From: Tomocerus qinae | Taxonomy: Eukaryota; Arthropoda; Collembola; Entomobryomorpha; Tomoceridae | Direction: 5' to 3' | Length of the DNA stretch: 64,000 nt | Assembly: GCA_020055645.1 (NCBI GenBank) | Contig: CM034548.1 | Coordinates: 3,348,001-3,412,000, forward strand | Part shown: one piece after another, positions 27,501-39,572 of the stretch | How positions within the stretch are numbered: the stretch's first letter is position 1 | Layout: each line of letters starts with the position of its first letter | The notes under the pieces: generated by a model | What the model was told of the DNA's origin: nothing | Database searches by the model: none | What the model saw: only the letters and a program-made list of their open reading frames with translations | Position numbers and translations under genes: made by a program

Positions 27501-30500
27501 ATTTATCTTAAAGCTTAAAACGTACTTAATTACATAAATATTTCAGGATATTAGTAATGTAAAATGATTGTGATAAGACGGTATATAAATATTTGCCGAA
27601 TAGGGGATAGGATATGTATGTAAATATACTTAGATAACTACCGTAAATGACATAATGGACAGTAGTTTCACCGTTTAGTTTTGAAGAGCATGAATGGATA
27701 GGTATTCTGCACATTTATTTTTACATCAAATTCGCATATTCATGTGAGTGTCCTGCTTGTAGTAATGTTTAAATGGCAAATTAGCATAACAAAAACAGGA
27801 GGCATATCAGTGGAGTCTGTTTACAGATTCAGTACACGTAAAATTCATTTCCCTCATCATAAATCTCCTCATCGCTTCTGCTCTTTTCATCTCCCTCGTG
27901 GAACTGCTCTTATTTCAATTCGTTGCAGTAGTGCCGTACACAACAAAAGTCAATCGTTCCATTTCACGATCTCACTTCTTACCTAATAGGTAGATGCTAA
28001 CAAAGAGTCACGTCTCAAGATACCCCTAAAGCAAAAGGCAGAACAAACAGTCCAGCACCAACAGAAATCTAAAAGTCACATCAGCATTTAACTTTCGATT
28101 ACTTGATAAGAGGAAGTCTAGAATTAATCAATAAATATAAATATTATTCAGATTTATTATTGCTTTAAATCTAGGTATACAGGGAGGAATAAAACAAACT
28201 ATTTGAGCATGAAAGATGGATTTTCTGCGTGAAGCTGCTTCGTGAACTGGCGTATAGGTCAAGATATCAATTTACATGAAAAGCAATAAAATAACGTGTC
28301 AGTTTTTTGGTCATAATTCAAATGTCCGAGAGGATATTATCTAATTAAGATAATTCTTGTTTCTCTAATAATTATGTCATTGGCATTTATTTAACGCCGC
28401 TCATTATTGCGTTACCAGAAATAACGTAAGTGTTGTGCAGTCGATTTACACCATCAAAGAGTAATTTGACTCCGTGCAGGACTGATATTACACTTTTAAT
28501 ACACTTAATAATAACTGAAGCCATATGCATATGAAATGAATATGTCAACTAGAAAACGATAATTGCTCGAGTTCAGGGACAGTCTTTTTGCTACCATTAT
28601 GCCATGTCAGCTATTAAATAGTACAGAATCCACATCCATGATTAGCTTCAATTGTATGTAGTAGCACTTGCACAGCAGTAGAAGAAACAGCCACCCAGTT
28701 TAAGTGATGTAACGTGCATGACAAGTAGCAACCCAAGAAGTCAGCAATAAGTAACATGAGACGTACGTGCGTAGTACATACTAATAGCAATAAATGCAAA
28801 GATAAAGCAGGAAAGACCATTAGTTACATTGGAGTACTAAATTAACGTTCAGACTGCAGAAGTCAACCCTAGATAACTAACCCAACGATAGCTAGTCCAG
28901 AATAATATTTTTCCCAGCCATACTATTTGTACCTGTGTGTCTCGTAAACAACACTATACTGGATTCAAGTCAGGTCAAGTCAATGTTGTTGGCAGTCTCC
29001 AATTCTCAGTAATCTCAGACAAGGCGGCTGTACCTTATGACACTTATTATTTATAGCCGATGAAATAAATACGACACCAAGCCATGTAGAAGTGTTTGCA
29101 CTTTGAGCTGTCACCAATCATATAGTAAACTAATTTGTACACCTGGAAGTTTTTGTTTTTCCAGAAATGTGGTCGTCGTAAGTGATGGATTTCCTGTGAC
29201 TCCTTAGCAAGGCTAGCAGTACATGACAAGACTCTCTAAGTCTAGTTTCTTTAGCTTTGGCTATCTTTATGATGATAACTGTTAATAGTTTATGTTGGAT
29301 ATTTAAATGTTTGAACATTACGTGGCCTGCTGCTTTGGTCTTGTTCCTGCTTAATTATGATGTGCTATACACCAATGCTCTAACGTAATGTCTTATAAGT
29401 TCCCATTGTCATACTCATTCTCTCCCTGTTATGTTTCAAACTTAATGACACTCATCGTCATCTCAAGTACTGTCCAGAATAACTAATGATGAAAATGAGC
29501 TACTAAAACCAAATGACTGGGTAGCTGTGAATTTCTAGGCGCTGAGGTCACCTTATCACAGCAAATTTCATCTCACTGCACTGTAAACCATGTAGAGATC
29601 AGACTTTTAGCTCACAGGAAGACGGACGGCAGCTTCTGAACTCATATCAAAGTAGCTCATTGAAATGAGCAGTGCATCGTCAAAAGGCCAAACGTAAATG
29701 TTGTTTAATTTCACTGAGTAAATATTTTATGAAATTCTCCGTTTTATTAGTAATTAATCTTATAAGAAGGCCATAAGATTTACTATTTGCATTCGATTGT
29801 GTCCAGTCCACAAAATATTCTTTGTCCATCGAGTAGTAATCTACACAGAAAAGTGTCGTAATAAAACTTTCATGTATCACCTCTTATGGCTCCTAGGAAA
29901 AAATGTTTAAAATAGGGATTTACTTTAGCATCAAAAATTTTGTTTCAAATACGGAAATGACAGAATCGAATTGAACACATGCACATATACAGAAACTGAT
30001 ATAGTATGTTATTACACGTAGTGGTATGACAAAATGGGCTTATGAGATGAAATCTGATGCTTATTGTTGGACTGAAGGGTATGACACAGAATAACGGAAG
30101 ATGAGCCTAAGCGATTAGGTTATTCTTTTACCTATTACGATTAAATGTGTAAGGGACAGGGCAAGGAAGGCTGCCGACTAAGCAGTGAAGAATAGAAATG
30201 CAATTGAATCTAATATTGCACACAAAAGATAATTTTACAGATACATTATTTCATTGCACGTTATAAAGGTCTTCTTACATCTACTACATGTAGACTTTGT
30301 ATATACAGAAAAAGATAATACATAAATAACAGTAAAGAAATGCCACTAATAGGTGAGTGCCTGTGGGTAGATACTCCATATGCATTTGGATGAAGGGAGG
30401 TAGCAACCTATAGGAAATATCTAGTACTAGCCGGTCACAGGGCCCAAACCCTTTAATAAACAAAACTAGTGGGGTTAAGAAGGGCAATGTTTATTTACTA

Positions 30501-31983
30501 TTTCTAGCACACTATTATGCCAGTGTTTAATAAAGGGTCGTTGTGGTTATCGATTTATCAGCAAAAGTAGTTAACATCGTCCGGTGTATTCCTAAGTAAA
30601 ATTTTTCTGGAAACAGTACCATCAAAATCGCAAAATAGATATGGTATCCAAATTACCGTTAACCAGTTTAACATTTAGTGTGCCGTAAATACTACAAGAA
30701 GTAAATTAAAAATAATGAGGCTCCGTTAGCATGAATATAACGAATTAATCACCCATAATTTACGTCTCGTCTAATGTGAATAATTCTATTAAAGATAATA
30801 GAAATATCTCTTGTGTAATGCATAGTTAAAAACAGTCCTGTTAAAATTTGAATAACTTAACATAATAACACTATCTAAAATTTTAAAAAGCGGCGCTCTT
30901 CATAATTTATCCTTTTTGTGTAACTTTTATTATATTTGTAACAATATTTAAACAAATTTTTCCAAATCATATATAATATCGCGCTACAGGTATCAGGCGC
31001 GAGTCGGCCGGCGGCCCGGCCCAGTCGATTAATTCTTCTAATTAGAGGTGATCATTGGCATTAGAAACACGTTTATTATACAATGTAATATTTAGTCTTT
31101 CAACAGTAATAAATTACATGCCTCTTTGCTAACACGAAGTTTTAGAGGATGAAATGCTGTGCCTATTTGGTTACGCACACATGGAATTTTTCACTGCACA
31201 CGTCCCACTTACGCGTTTATATTATAGAAATGGTGCTTACTATCATGTATTTATATTATTGCACAATATTATTCCTATATAAATATCAAATGTGTACACT
31301 ACTAGTTCATTTAGATATGATATTTAAAGCACAACCAGCCTTACCATCCTTACAGGTCTATTGTTAGGTTGTAGAGTTGGCACAATTTTAGGATAATAAT
31401 GCGCATATTATTATTGTACATAATATTATATGTGGGGTAATTTTAATTGAAAACTATTGGTATACAGACTAAGCTTCACATTTAGAAAATACATAGTAAA
31501 GGACTGGTAGGGCAAATAAGTATATTGTACTGTTCGAAGGAATGGTATTTATGTAGTTAAGCTGGATTTTTTATGGCTGGTGTGGGTCTCCATTATGAAA
31601 ATGGTGCCCGGCTGGGCAAAAATCAAAAGAAATCCATTATTGTATAAAGAGAGGAGAGAGTCCATATTATGCCAAAGCAAACGATAAAAGCATGAAGGCA
31701 TTTTTGTTTCCCATATCATCTAACGTAAGCTGGAGCTTTTTGGCTAATCCTGTCCTTTTATTGAAAATTGGGCTACGAGCTCTTGTATTAGTATTACCTA
31801 CATATAAACTGATGTCGTTATTGGAATATCTGTTGTTGTGGGTACATATGGTAGGATTTTGTATTTAGGTAGACATAGTCAGTACAGAGAAGTGAGGAGA
31901 GTCTTCAACTTGATTCCATGCATCGCTCAAGTTTAGCTCGTCCATTCGTTGTGTAGAATTACTCGTTTTGTGTCTCATCTCAG
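24543..31983. other. gene-free AT-rich stretch
   Basis: Open frames reach about 104 codons (plus 26113-26427) without recognisable domains. Nothing here resembles a gene or RNA. One sharply GC-rich island is annotated at 30981-31030. Confidence 0.55.
30981..31030. other. isolated GC-rich palindromic island
   Basis: About 50 bp rich in G and C sit inside sequence that is mostly A and T. The core GGCCGGCGGCCCGGCC is close to self-complementary and is preceded by GCGCGAGTC. It is too short for a CpG-island promoter and no open frame uses it. A protein-binding cluster, a relic of a GC-rich insert, or an assembly artefact are all possible. Confidence 0.5.
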
Positions 31984-32100
31984 GAAATCCGGATTTATCG
32001 GACACAGGAGCTCAAGAATAGAGATCTGGCCAGGCAGAGGAAAGCAGTCCAGTTTGACGTGCGGAGCAAAGGTCGTGGCAGAGATGCATATATCTCGTAG
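31984..32100 (+). CDS. probable last exon of an unidentified gene
   Basis: A long pyrimidine-rich acceptor (CTCGTTTTGTGTCTCATCTCAG) ends at 31983. The 117 bases after it form an open frame starting in phase 0 and closing with TAG at 32098-32100, encoding 38 residues. The segment is clearly richer in G and C than its flanks and uses codons such as CGG, CAG, CTC and GCC. The peptide begins EIRIYRTQELKNRD, continues through a basic stretch and ends RGRDAYIS. I do not recognise the protein. No good donor lies inside, so a terminal exon is the simplest reading, placing the host gene on the plus strand with upstream exons to the left. No upstream exon or poly(A) site is proven. Confidence 0.4.
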   Translation, partial: EIRIYRTQELKNRDLARQRKAVQFDVRSKGRGRDAYIS

Positions 32101-33436
32101 AAATGAGAGTTGTTGAAAAGAATGCCTAGATCCATCATCGGTAAATATTGAATGCTGAATTGAATGCTGCTAGTCCAAGTAGGCGAGAGTCCTTAAGTCT
32201 ACTTGGAGATTTCGTTTCGAGTGTCCCTTTTTGACGTGCGCAATCATAGATTTTGGGATGAAATGAAAAATGATCCCGAGTTAGACCTTTGGCTCAAGTG
32301 TTCGGAAACTTTCTGCCTTATCCTCTGTTTGTATTCATAAACTTAGGGATGCCCAATGATACACATTCATAATAATATTATAGACCTAGAAGGACATGCA
32401 TGACGCAGCGTAATGTTTATTCTTCTCCGTTGCGTCTTGCCCTGTAATACGACTATGGAAGTCTAATGTGTTTATCTAAGTATAACGGAACGGAGAGACA
32501 AAAACGTCATACAAATATTCTGCAATGCAGACCTCGTCTGTCCAAAATCCAAGGCCCTGATTTTGACGCTAATGATGAGGAGTACTTATTTAGGAAGCTT
32601 ACAATAGGACATCGAAATGGAAAATACAAAATAACATTCTTCGTCGTTTTCATGCTTCAGGTGGTCTCCTCGTTGTCCATTTCATTTTCACTCGGACATT
32701 ATCTCTGAACCAACTTCAGACTGACAACTCAGACCGATCAACTCTGAAGCAACAACTAATAATAATAAATATTTTAATTTTATAATTAATCGGTTTATAC
32801 CTTATTACAAAATTACAAAACCTAATCCTAAATGTTTGTTTACCTAACGCCAGTTTATCCATGCGGAAATTTTTAATGACCCACTAAGTGAACGCATAGT
32901 AAATGACTATAATCCAAACGCACTTTGTCCTTAACCTATTGCTTCAGGCTTTAATGTAACGATAACGTAATTGTTTAGTATCAACAGGTATTTTATCTGA
33001 CCGAAGAGTGTTTTAAACGGAAATGCAAAGGGCAATTCAGACTTTTTTGGAAAAATCATGGTAAATGTATGTATTAACAATATAATATACACAAAGATTC
33101 GACTTTCCGATCGTATTAATATGTTTGATTTTTGGCGATCTGAGATTTTAGAGTTAATTTCCATAAGCGTTTGATGATTTAAATCATACGGTAAGGAGAA
33201 ATTGCGCACAAATATATTCTGTAGATACAAGGTTCATAAATATCAGAATGACAGACATAGAGCAGGGACTAACTAAAGACACTTTGACCACCTATACACG
33301 GCACAGAATACTGTGATTCGGTGAAAACGAAAACCATCTTCAATCCCCTCTCTACACGATCTCTAGAAGAATTTTCTCATCGTCATCTCAATATCCAACT
33401 CTAACTCCATCCCAACATTCCCAACTGAAAATATTA
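32101..33436. other. possible 3' UTR and spacer
   Basis: If the exon ending at 32100 is terminal, its untranslated region would begin here. No convincing processing signal was fixed; the AATAAA nearest in a suitable setting is around 32763. An 80-codon plus frame at 32466-32708 and a 99-codon minus frame at 32931-33230 lack recognisable motifs. Confidence 0.3.
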
Positions 33437-33460
33437 CCGTATTAATCGATTTAGTTCCCC
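33437..33460 (+). repeat. left terminal inverted repeat
   Basis: 24 bp, exact reverse complement of 34532-34555. It ends in AGTTCCCC, which is the start of the subterminal repeat module. Confidence 0.9.
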
Positions 33461-33557
33461 ATATCGCAATAATTCCCCAGTTGGGGAACTAAATGAATAA
33501 ATTTGGGAAAATATGGCTCTCCAAATGTTTAGTTCCCCATATCGAAATAGTTCCCCA
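33453..33557 (+). repeat. left subterminal AGTTCCCC repeat module
   Basis: Two direct copies of AGTTCCCCATATCG(C/A)AATA(A/G)TTCCCCA, at about 33453 and 33531. The first is followed by an inverted GGGGAACTAAA, giving a small hairpin. A third copy lies at about 34446 near the other end. Clusters of this kind often serve as transposase binding sites; that role is inferred. Confidence 0.65.
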
Positions 33558-33610
33558 CCCTTAAAAGCCTAAATTAAAGGCATAAAAACCATATTATTAT
33601 ACAAGGCAAA

Positions 33611-33693
33611 TCAGTGAATCTGTGCTTAGCCAGTGCATCTGTGCCTAGCCAGTGCATCTGTGCCAAGTCAGTGCATATGTGCCAACCAGTGTA
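33611..33693 (+). repeat. 19-bp tandem repeat, about 4.4 copies
   Basis: Units close to CCAGTGCATCTGTGCCTAG start at 33611, 33630, 33649, 33668 and 33686 (partial). Copies differ by one to three bases, and one is 18 bp. It lies inside the TIR element. There are no spacers, so this is a minisatellite and not a CRISPR array. Confidence 0.85.
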
Positions 33694-34241
33694 CAAAATA
33701 CTATTTACCGCTTATAATTTTTAAGTGGTTTTTAATGGTATTTAATGATATTACCACCACCTAAAAATTGGTAGTAAATGATATAATTGGTAAGAAATGG
33801 TAAAAAATAGTTTTATTTAAATTATGTACAGAATTTTGAATAAAATTCGACACTAATACATAAAATACCGTTGCAGCTGACAATTGTTGTTCTAAATAGA
33901 CTGCCCAACTTAATGTGTGTTAATTAATCCAAGAAAGGGTCAACTAATTGGGACAAAATCATCCTTCCTAACTTATTGAATAATTAATTTTAATTAAATG
34001 AGTACTTTTTCTAATTAAATGAAAGTTGGCTGTATACCAAGCGAATAATGTCGTTTAAATGACTGTTTCATTACTTCAGTGAACATTGAAATATAAATCT
34101 TAGTTAGAAATATGTTAAAGAAAATAGAGCATGAAAACTTATTTTAATGTGTCGTTTGTGTATATCTGCTAAGTATTAGGTATAATTTACCATTTTTACC
34201 ATTAAATGCATTTTTACCACTGTGATGGTAAAAAAGGCTAA

Positions 34242-34328
34242 AAAGTGGTTAAATTTGTAAAGTTGAATGACGACGATGACGAAGAAATGGATGTTGATCT
34301 AACCCAACCTATGGACGTATCTCTCTGA
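34242..34328 (+). pseudogene. short acidic open frame inside TIR element
   Basis: The frame ends in TGA at 34326-34328 and reads KLNDDDDEEMDVDLTQPMDV near its end. Such an acidic tail is unusual for random AT-rich DNA, and it stops upstream after only about 28 codons. It may be a captured or decayed C-terminal exon fragment, or simply a GAC/GAT-rich simple sequence. No family is recognised. Confidence 0.2.
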
Positions 34329-34442
34329 CGACGACGTTGAATTCTAAATTTCTACTAATGCTCATTCACTCTATTTACAATTTAATTTTGCTTGAAATAT
34401 TCAAAAATTTGACACTGAAATTTTTTAATTTGCCATTCGAAA

Positions 34443-34531
34443 TATAGTTCCCCATATCATAATAATTCCCCATGTGGGGAACTATAAGAATATTTTTGAC
34501 CAAAAAATGGTCTCCAAATGGGAGTTCCCCT
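34443..34531 (+). repeat. right subterminal AGTTCCCC repeat module
   Basis: Direct (not inverted) relative of the left module. It has ATAGTTCCCCATATCATAAT, then ATTCCCCATGTGGGGAACTA, then a spacer and TCTCCAAATG, as on the left. The terminal inverted repeat follows. Confidence 0.65.
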
Positions 34532-34555
34532 GGGGAACTAAATCGATTAATACGG
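34532..34555 (-). repeat. right terminal inverted repeat
   Basis: 24 bp, exact reverse complement of 33437-33460. It is followed directly by TA, and TA also precedes the left repeat. Confidence 0.9.
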
Positions 34556-37500
34556 TATATCAATTTCTGTATTAGTAGTTAACCGGTGTGAATAAAATTT
34601 AATATAATTTCAATTGATGGCCAAAACAAGTATCTCTTTTTCAAATTATCACAATAAATAATGCTGATTGTACGTATGTCTCATGGATGTATGTAGCTAT
34701 ATTATAATATGTTCTATGCCATGAACCGTGCATATCACTCCTACAAGACTTTACTCCTAAAGGACTCCTAAAGCCGCCTAATAGCATAATAGCCTAATGT
34801 CCAGTGCAGCTTCATCATGCAATAACAGCTTAAGATTGTCTTAACAGTTGACTAGCATTAAAGATACTGAAAATTTAACTGCTTTGTAAACCAATCGAAT
34901 AGTCACGATTAGATGTAATATAAAGGGGAACTCTAAAATAATTAAAAAACAATCAGTTAATATATTGCCTTGGAGGAAAAAGTACTTTTTAGGAATTCTT
35001 TGGGAGTAAAGTCTTTTAGGAGTGATTCCCTCGTAGGAAATGCCCTGACAGCTTTCGAAATAAAACCAAATGTTAATGCCTAATTATTTTGAAATTCAGA
35101 CAGTACTGGTGGCCTAGTTTACGATAATTGACTTTAATATTTAGCTGAGAAGTAATATTAAGGGACGGATTCTGCGTCACTGAGGTAGAAACCAACAATT
35201 ATTTACTTAAATAGATCTCTAAAGGAATTAGAGAAATAAAAACTAATAATTATAATATATAAATGTAGATGTACTTAAATGTTTTTCGGCAAGTGGGGCG
35301 TAGTGTATGTAAACTACGTGAGTGAGTGTACGTGTAACAAAATCTGCATGGTGTACAAGTGTAGAATAAGCTTGAATACCTACTGCATGCTGCTCAGTGA
35401 GATGGCCAATTGGTATACCATGGGGGGACGCCTGCTTTGAGTTTGTCTACCATCATCATCACATTACTAGCTCACCTTCCCTGAGAGATATTCGTGAAGT
35501 GAAATGGAATGAACTTCTCAAAACTTGGGGTCAAAATTTCCATTTGAGAGAAAAAAATTGTCTCACTGTGTGGCCCCCTCTCATTCTTTTTAAAACGAAT
35601 GCAGAATAAGTATTTCTTTTGGCCTACATGCATAATAAATACAAAAATGTTGATAGTGTATCTTTATTAGGATGTAGAGAGTGAGATCTAGTATATATGG
35701 CCAAATCTACTCTGTCCGCTCACTGACTTGGACAAAAAACGAATTGTTATTTGACTTGTGCTGTGAAGTGAATGCATCAGTGTTGTATTTATTGTTGTTT
35801 ATGGAAGGTGAATAACTGGACATTAAAATAAAATAAACTGTCACAAAGAATTGTTACATGGTATTTCTCGGTGACATATTTAGTACATTTGCTCATCTTC
35901 CTTTTAGCTCATATTAAAAATTAATAGCAATTTTCCAATTCTCTATACTTTTACAAGATTATATTTCGTGCACGCGTGATATTTATAATACGTGATAATA
36001 CCTGGTCTCACAAGGTATCCAAAGTGATTGGGAATTTCCAGTAACCCACAGAACGACAATTGCTGCATAATAGATTTTATGGCTATCAGGTTAGCTATCC
36101 ACCTCTGCGTACACTAAAACAGTCTGCTCTGTTACTGCTGACTATCGGCATTTGATATACCTTTTATAGTAAAGCATCTTTTCCTATATAATGTAAATGA
36201 ATTTATTCATGAAAGTGAAACCAGGTCATTATTTCATATTTATTCCAACACTATTGTTTTAGAAATTATGGATATCTCTAATACTTACAGAATGTTATCA
36301 TCATCAGTGCCTACTCGTGCAGGCAAAATGCAATTGGAGGTATGTGCATAAAACAGTCATAAGAACGTTATTGACAATTAACTATAATATATGTAGTAGC
36401 ATTTCTTTGATTGCTATTCATAATCAATTTTACCAGACTTCATAATTATATATTAAATAAGTCATACTTATTTTGGTTACTCAATGACATCCAGTCTATC
36501 TCTCAATAAAAATAATCTAATTAATCACGTACTCACATAGAAACGTATATCATACTCTCATAGTTAATGTAAGTATCTACACGTGCTATTAAAATCAACG
36601 ATCATTTAGCGTAGTCAATATTTATCATAGGAAGAGGTAAACCGTGTTAACTACTGTTAGCATCCTCAGTAGTTATCAAATTTTGAGAGGGTAGTAGAAT
36701 ATGATATTCTGAGTAGAATATAATTGCATTGGGTAGAAAATGATACTTTGATTGTTTGGTGGTAGCAATTAGCCCACAAGAAGATTTACAGCAGAATGAT
36801 TGAATAAGCTAGTGGCAATAAGGTCTAGGAATCGGTGATAAGTATTGATAACATATTGATTAAATGCTTAATTGATATGCGCCGTGGTGAGTCATTGTGT
36901 TGTGTACACATGTAAATGATCTATTATGATAAAAAACGAGTCTGTCAGATGAGATGAAACTATTTTATTTTTCTGGTGGTAGGAAAGGCCACACGACGAC
37001 AACAAACAAGTATTTAAACGAGGAGTAACGAAATAACGAGAAGCATATTAAATGGAAAGGAACAAATAATATCTGTGATAAAAGGAATTGGAGCCAACGG
37101 CGAGGCTATTGCTCGTTTACATCGCGGAGAGGTGGTTATTGTGTTGTTGTACACTGTCACGTCTGTTTCTGGGCTGTATTCGTTATTGTTATCCATATCA
37201 TGAATGACAATCGCTCTGGTCTATCATCTACGACACACAATGAATGAAATAGGCACGAACCAAACCAATTCTGACGAATAATTGTTAGATTTATTCCTTG
37301 GCTCACTAGCTGACGTTACAGTTATAGAATTTGGAATCGAGGTCAGGGCAGAACGGTCCGGACAAACCCTGCCAAGCCATGTCAGGTCACGCTATCAAAC
37401 CAGACCAATGAATGGCTCACTACACAACCAAACGAGCCACATCGTCATCCAGCCATGCCATTTGCACAAACACCAATCCTTTCAATTTTAGAGATATTAA

Positions 37501-39406
37501 ATACTATACTCTTAGTAAAATATCATACAGTCCTGATAAAACTACTACTATTCTACTTTAGATAGCAATGAAGACGATTTTTAATTCAAGTTATTTAGCA
37601 TAGTCAAGTTAGTAAGTAAAAAATGAGATCGATGGAAACTTTTACTTTTACTAGAAAAGTACTGGCGTAAACTACGTACACATTTTAGAAATAGCGTACA
37701 CTTACTATAACTTGTAAGGCATGTCATGAATTGTACAGATCGTGTTTGTACAGTTTGAGCGAGTTTGCTGTCCTTTGTCATTTTAGCACACATTCTTTTT
37801 ATTTTCTTTGTCAACATATTTTCATATTTATTTTAATAAAATGGATGTAATTCATCACTGTTTGATATAGATCATGCAGGGGAAGCCTCGAAATTTATAA
37901 ATTGACTTTAGCTCTGAAAATCTTCTAATTCCTTTCCAAACCTAATATAGAAAACCACAAATTGTCTTTCTATCCTATATTTGTAAATTTGATTAAGTAG
38001 TTTGCTTGTACTACATTAATGGCATAACATCATATCCAAGTAGGTTTAAAATTTGCGATCAAGGACAACTGCAGTTAACAGTGCAAAGCAATATAAGGTA
38101 GAATAGAATTTTCAACAATTTAGTTAGGAAGCCACACATTAAAATAGTAGTTGAATTTGACAGTCTCTAATAGCCTGCGATTCATAAATAAGTGATGTTT
38201 GCTGGAGAGAATTTCTCACGTGAGAATTATAATTTATTGATGCCAATCTTCATATCGAGCTGTTCAAGTGTCGCGTCTGTCACATTATATCGCTATTTTA
38301 ATCGTTTATTAAAACAGATTGATATACCTTATCGATGTTAGTACGAGTCACATGTAACTTTAGACAGTGGGTAATGGTCATGTCAAAGCAGAATGGTCAT
38401 ATCTTGATTTGAGATTTCTAGAATCGTCTGGTGACATGTTCGCAATACTGAAAATAGTGTATCGGTAAATGTTAAGAATTTCCTATTGCCAATAAGGCAT
38501 GATTCGGTGGAAAGGAATGGAGATCAGGCATTTCTCATAGCAACTTGCGGAATATGGTCCAAAGGTTGATCAGAAGTAGACTACTACTAGCAAATAAGCA
38601 CAAAATCTAGGTATCTGATACATACTTAAATCGCTCTGTCGCTATCCACCTTATGCAAAAAGCTAACAAATTATCCTAATGGAATGTAAGATGAGTCGAT
38701 CAATATAGAAGCAAATAGGTTCTTATATTAACAACGATAGTCAAAGATTGAAATAAATGTAATTTTCATTGCTCAATGTTTCCCAGCCTTTACGGATAAA
38801 ATTGGTAAAGAGATATGTAATCTTAATGGATGAAGATTTCTGTTGAGTTTACAAAAATGTTATCAGATGAGAATTACAGGACAGGGACGAAATACCGAAT
38901 CCATTACCATAACAATCACCCTGAAATTGACATTTTCTTCCGGTTCAGTAATCATCTAATAGTTGATATTCTCTCTGTCAGTCTTAGAAGCGGGACCAAA
39001 CCACAATTGTAAACAAATAAATAGCAACGAGAAAGCGAAACCTTTTACACCTACTTATGACAGTGTTATTATTACCAAATACAAGCTTCTATTGTAGCAG
39101 TGACTCACCACAATACTTTATGAAATGCAAATGAGAAGCTTCCGTTGTATCTCAAGCTTGAATCTTGATTTCCAATGTGATTGCTTGACCTTCTCGCCCC
39201 ATTCTAATGATAATTTATTTCAGTTAGAAATCTTGTTGTACATGTCATCCACTCCTATCGGTTATCTATTTATGCATATGTGTACTACTTACATATTTAC
39301 ATGTACTTACTAGAAAATTCGCTTTAAGAGATCTATAAACCAAATTACTACTTTCTGCGTACAGCTGCATATTCCAAAGTATTACCATTACCTACTTTTG
39401 TTTCAG

Positions 39407-39572
39407 CTTAAAAAATAGCCAATCTCCATCGTCAAATTATGCCGAAATCAATTGCAAAAAGTCCAGCAGCTCTTGGTTTGGCAACAGTTTTTGGCATTAC
39501 AAGCAACAAGAACAGTTCTCAAGTGTACAATATTCAAGAGAAATTAAGATAGATTCAAATGAGCACACTTGA
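39407..39572 (+). CDS. possible terminal exon, unknown gene
   Basis: A strong acceptor (ACCTACTTTTGTTTCAG) ends at 39406. After one base, a frame stays open for 54 codons to TGA at 39570-39572, with segments such as NSQSPSSNYAEINCKK and WFGNSFWHYKQQEQFSSVQ. It has no start codon, so it could only be used as an exon. The serine/lysine/asparagine-rich composition could equally reflect AT-rich non-coding DNA. No family is recognised. Confidence 0.22.

Larger units (their letters stand above)
33437..34555. mobile_element. 1.1-kb TIR DNA transposon, non-autonomous
   Basis: Perfect 24-bp terminal inverted repeats begin CCGTATTAATCGATTT at 33437-33460, with the reverse complement at 34532-34555. 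Both ends are flanked by TA, the target duplication typical of Tc1/mariner-like elements. Unusually, the two ends also carry a directly repeated module of about 80 bp (33453-33534 and 34446-34526). Each module contains AGTTCCCCATATC, then AATAATTCCCCA, then GGGGAACTA, and ends TCTCCAAATG. The interior has a 19-bp tandem repeat and a short acidic open frame but no transposase, so it must be moved by an enzyme supplied elsewhere. The superfamily is inferred only from the TA flanks. Confidence 0.8.

Noticed and set aside
33611..33693. 19-bp repeats as a CRISPR array
   Set aside because: The units are directly adjacent without spacers, lie in eukaryotic DNA and sit within a TIR element.
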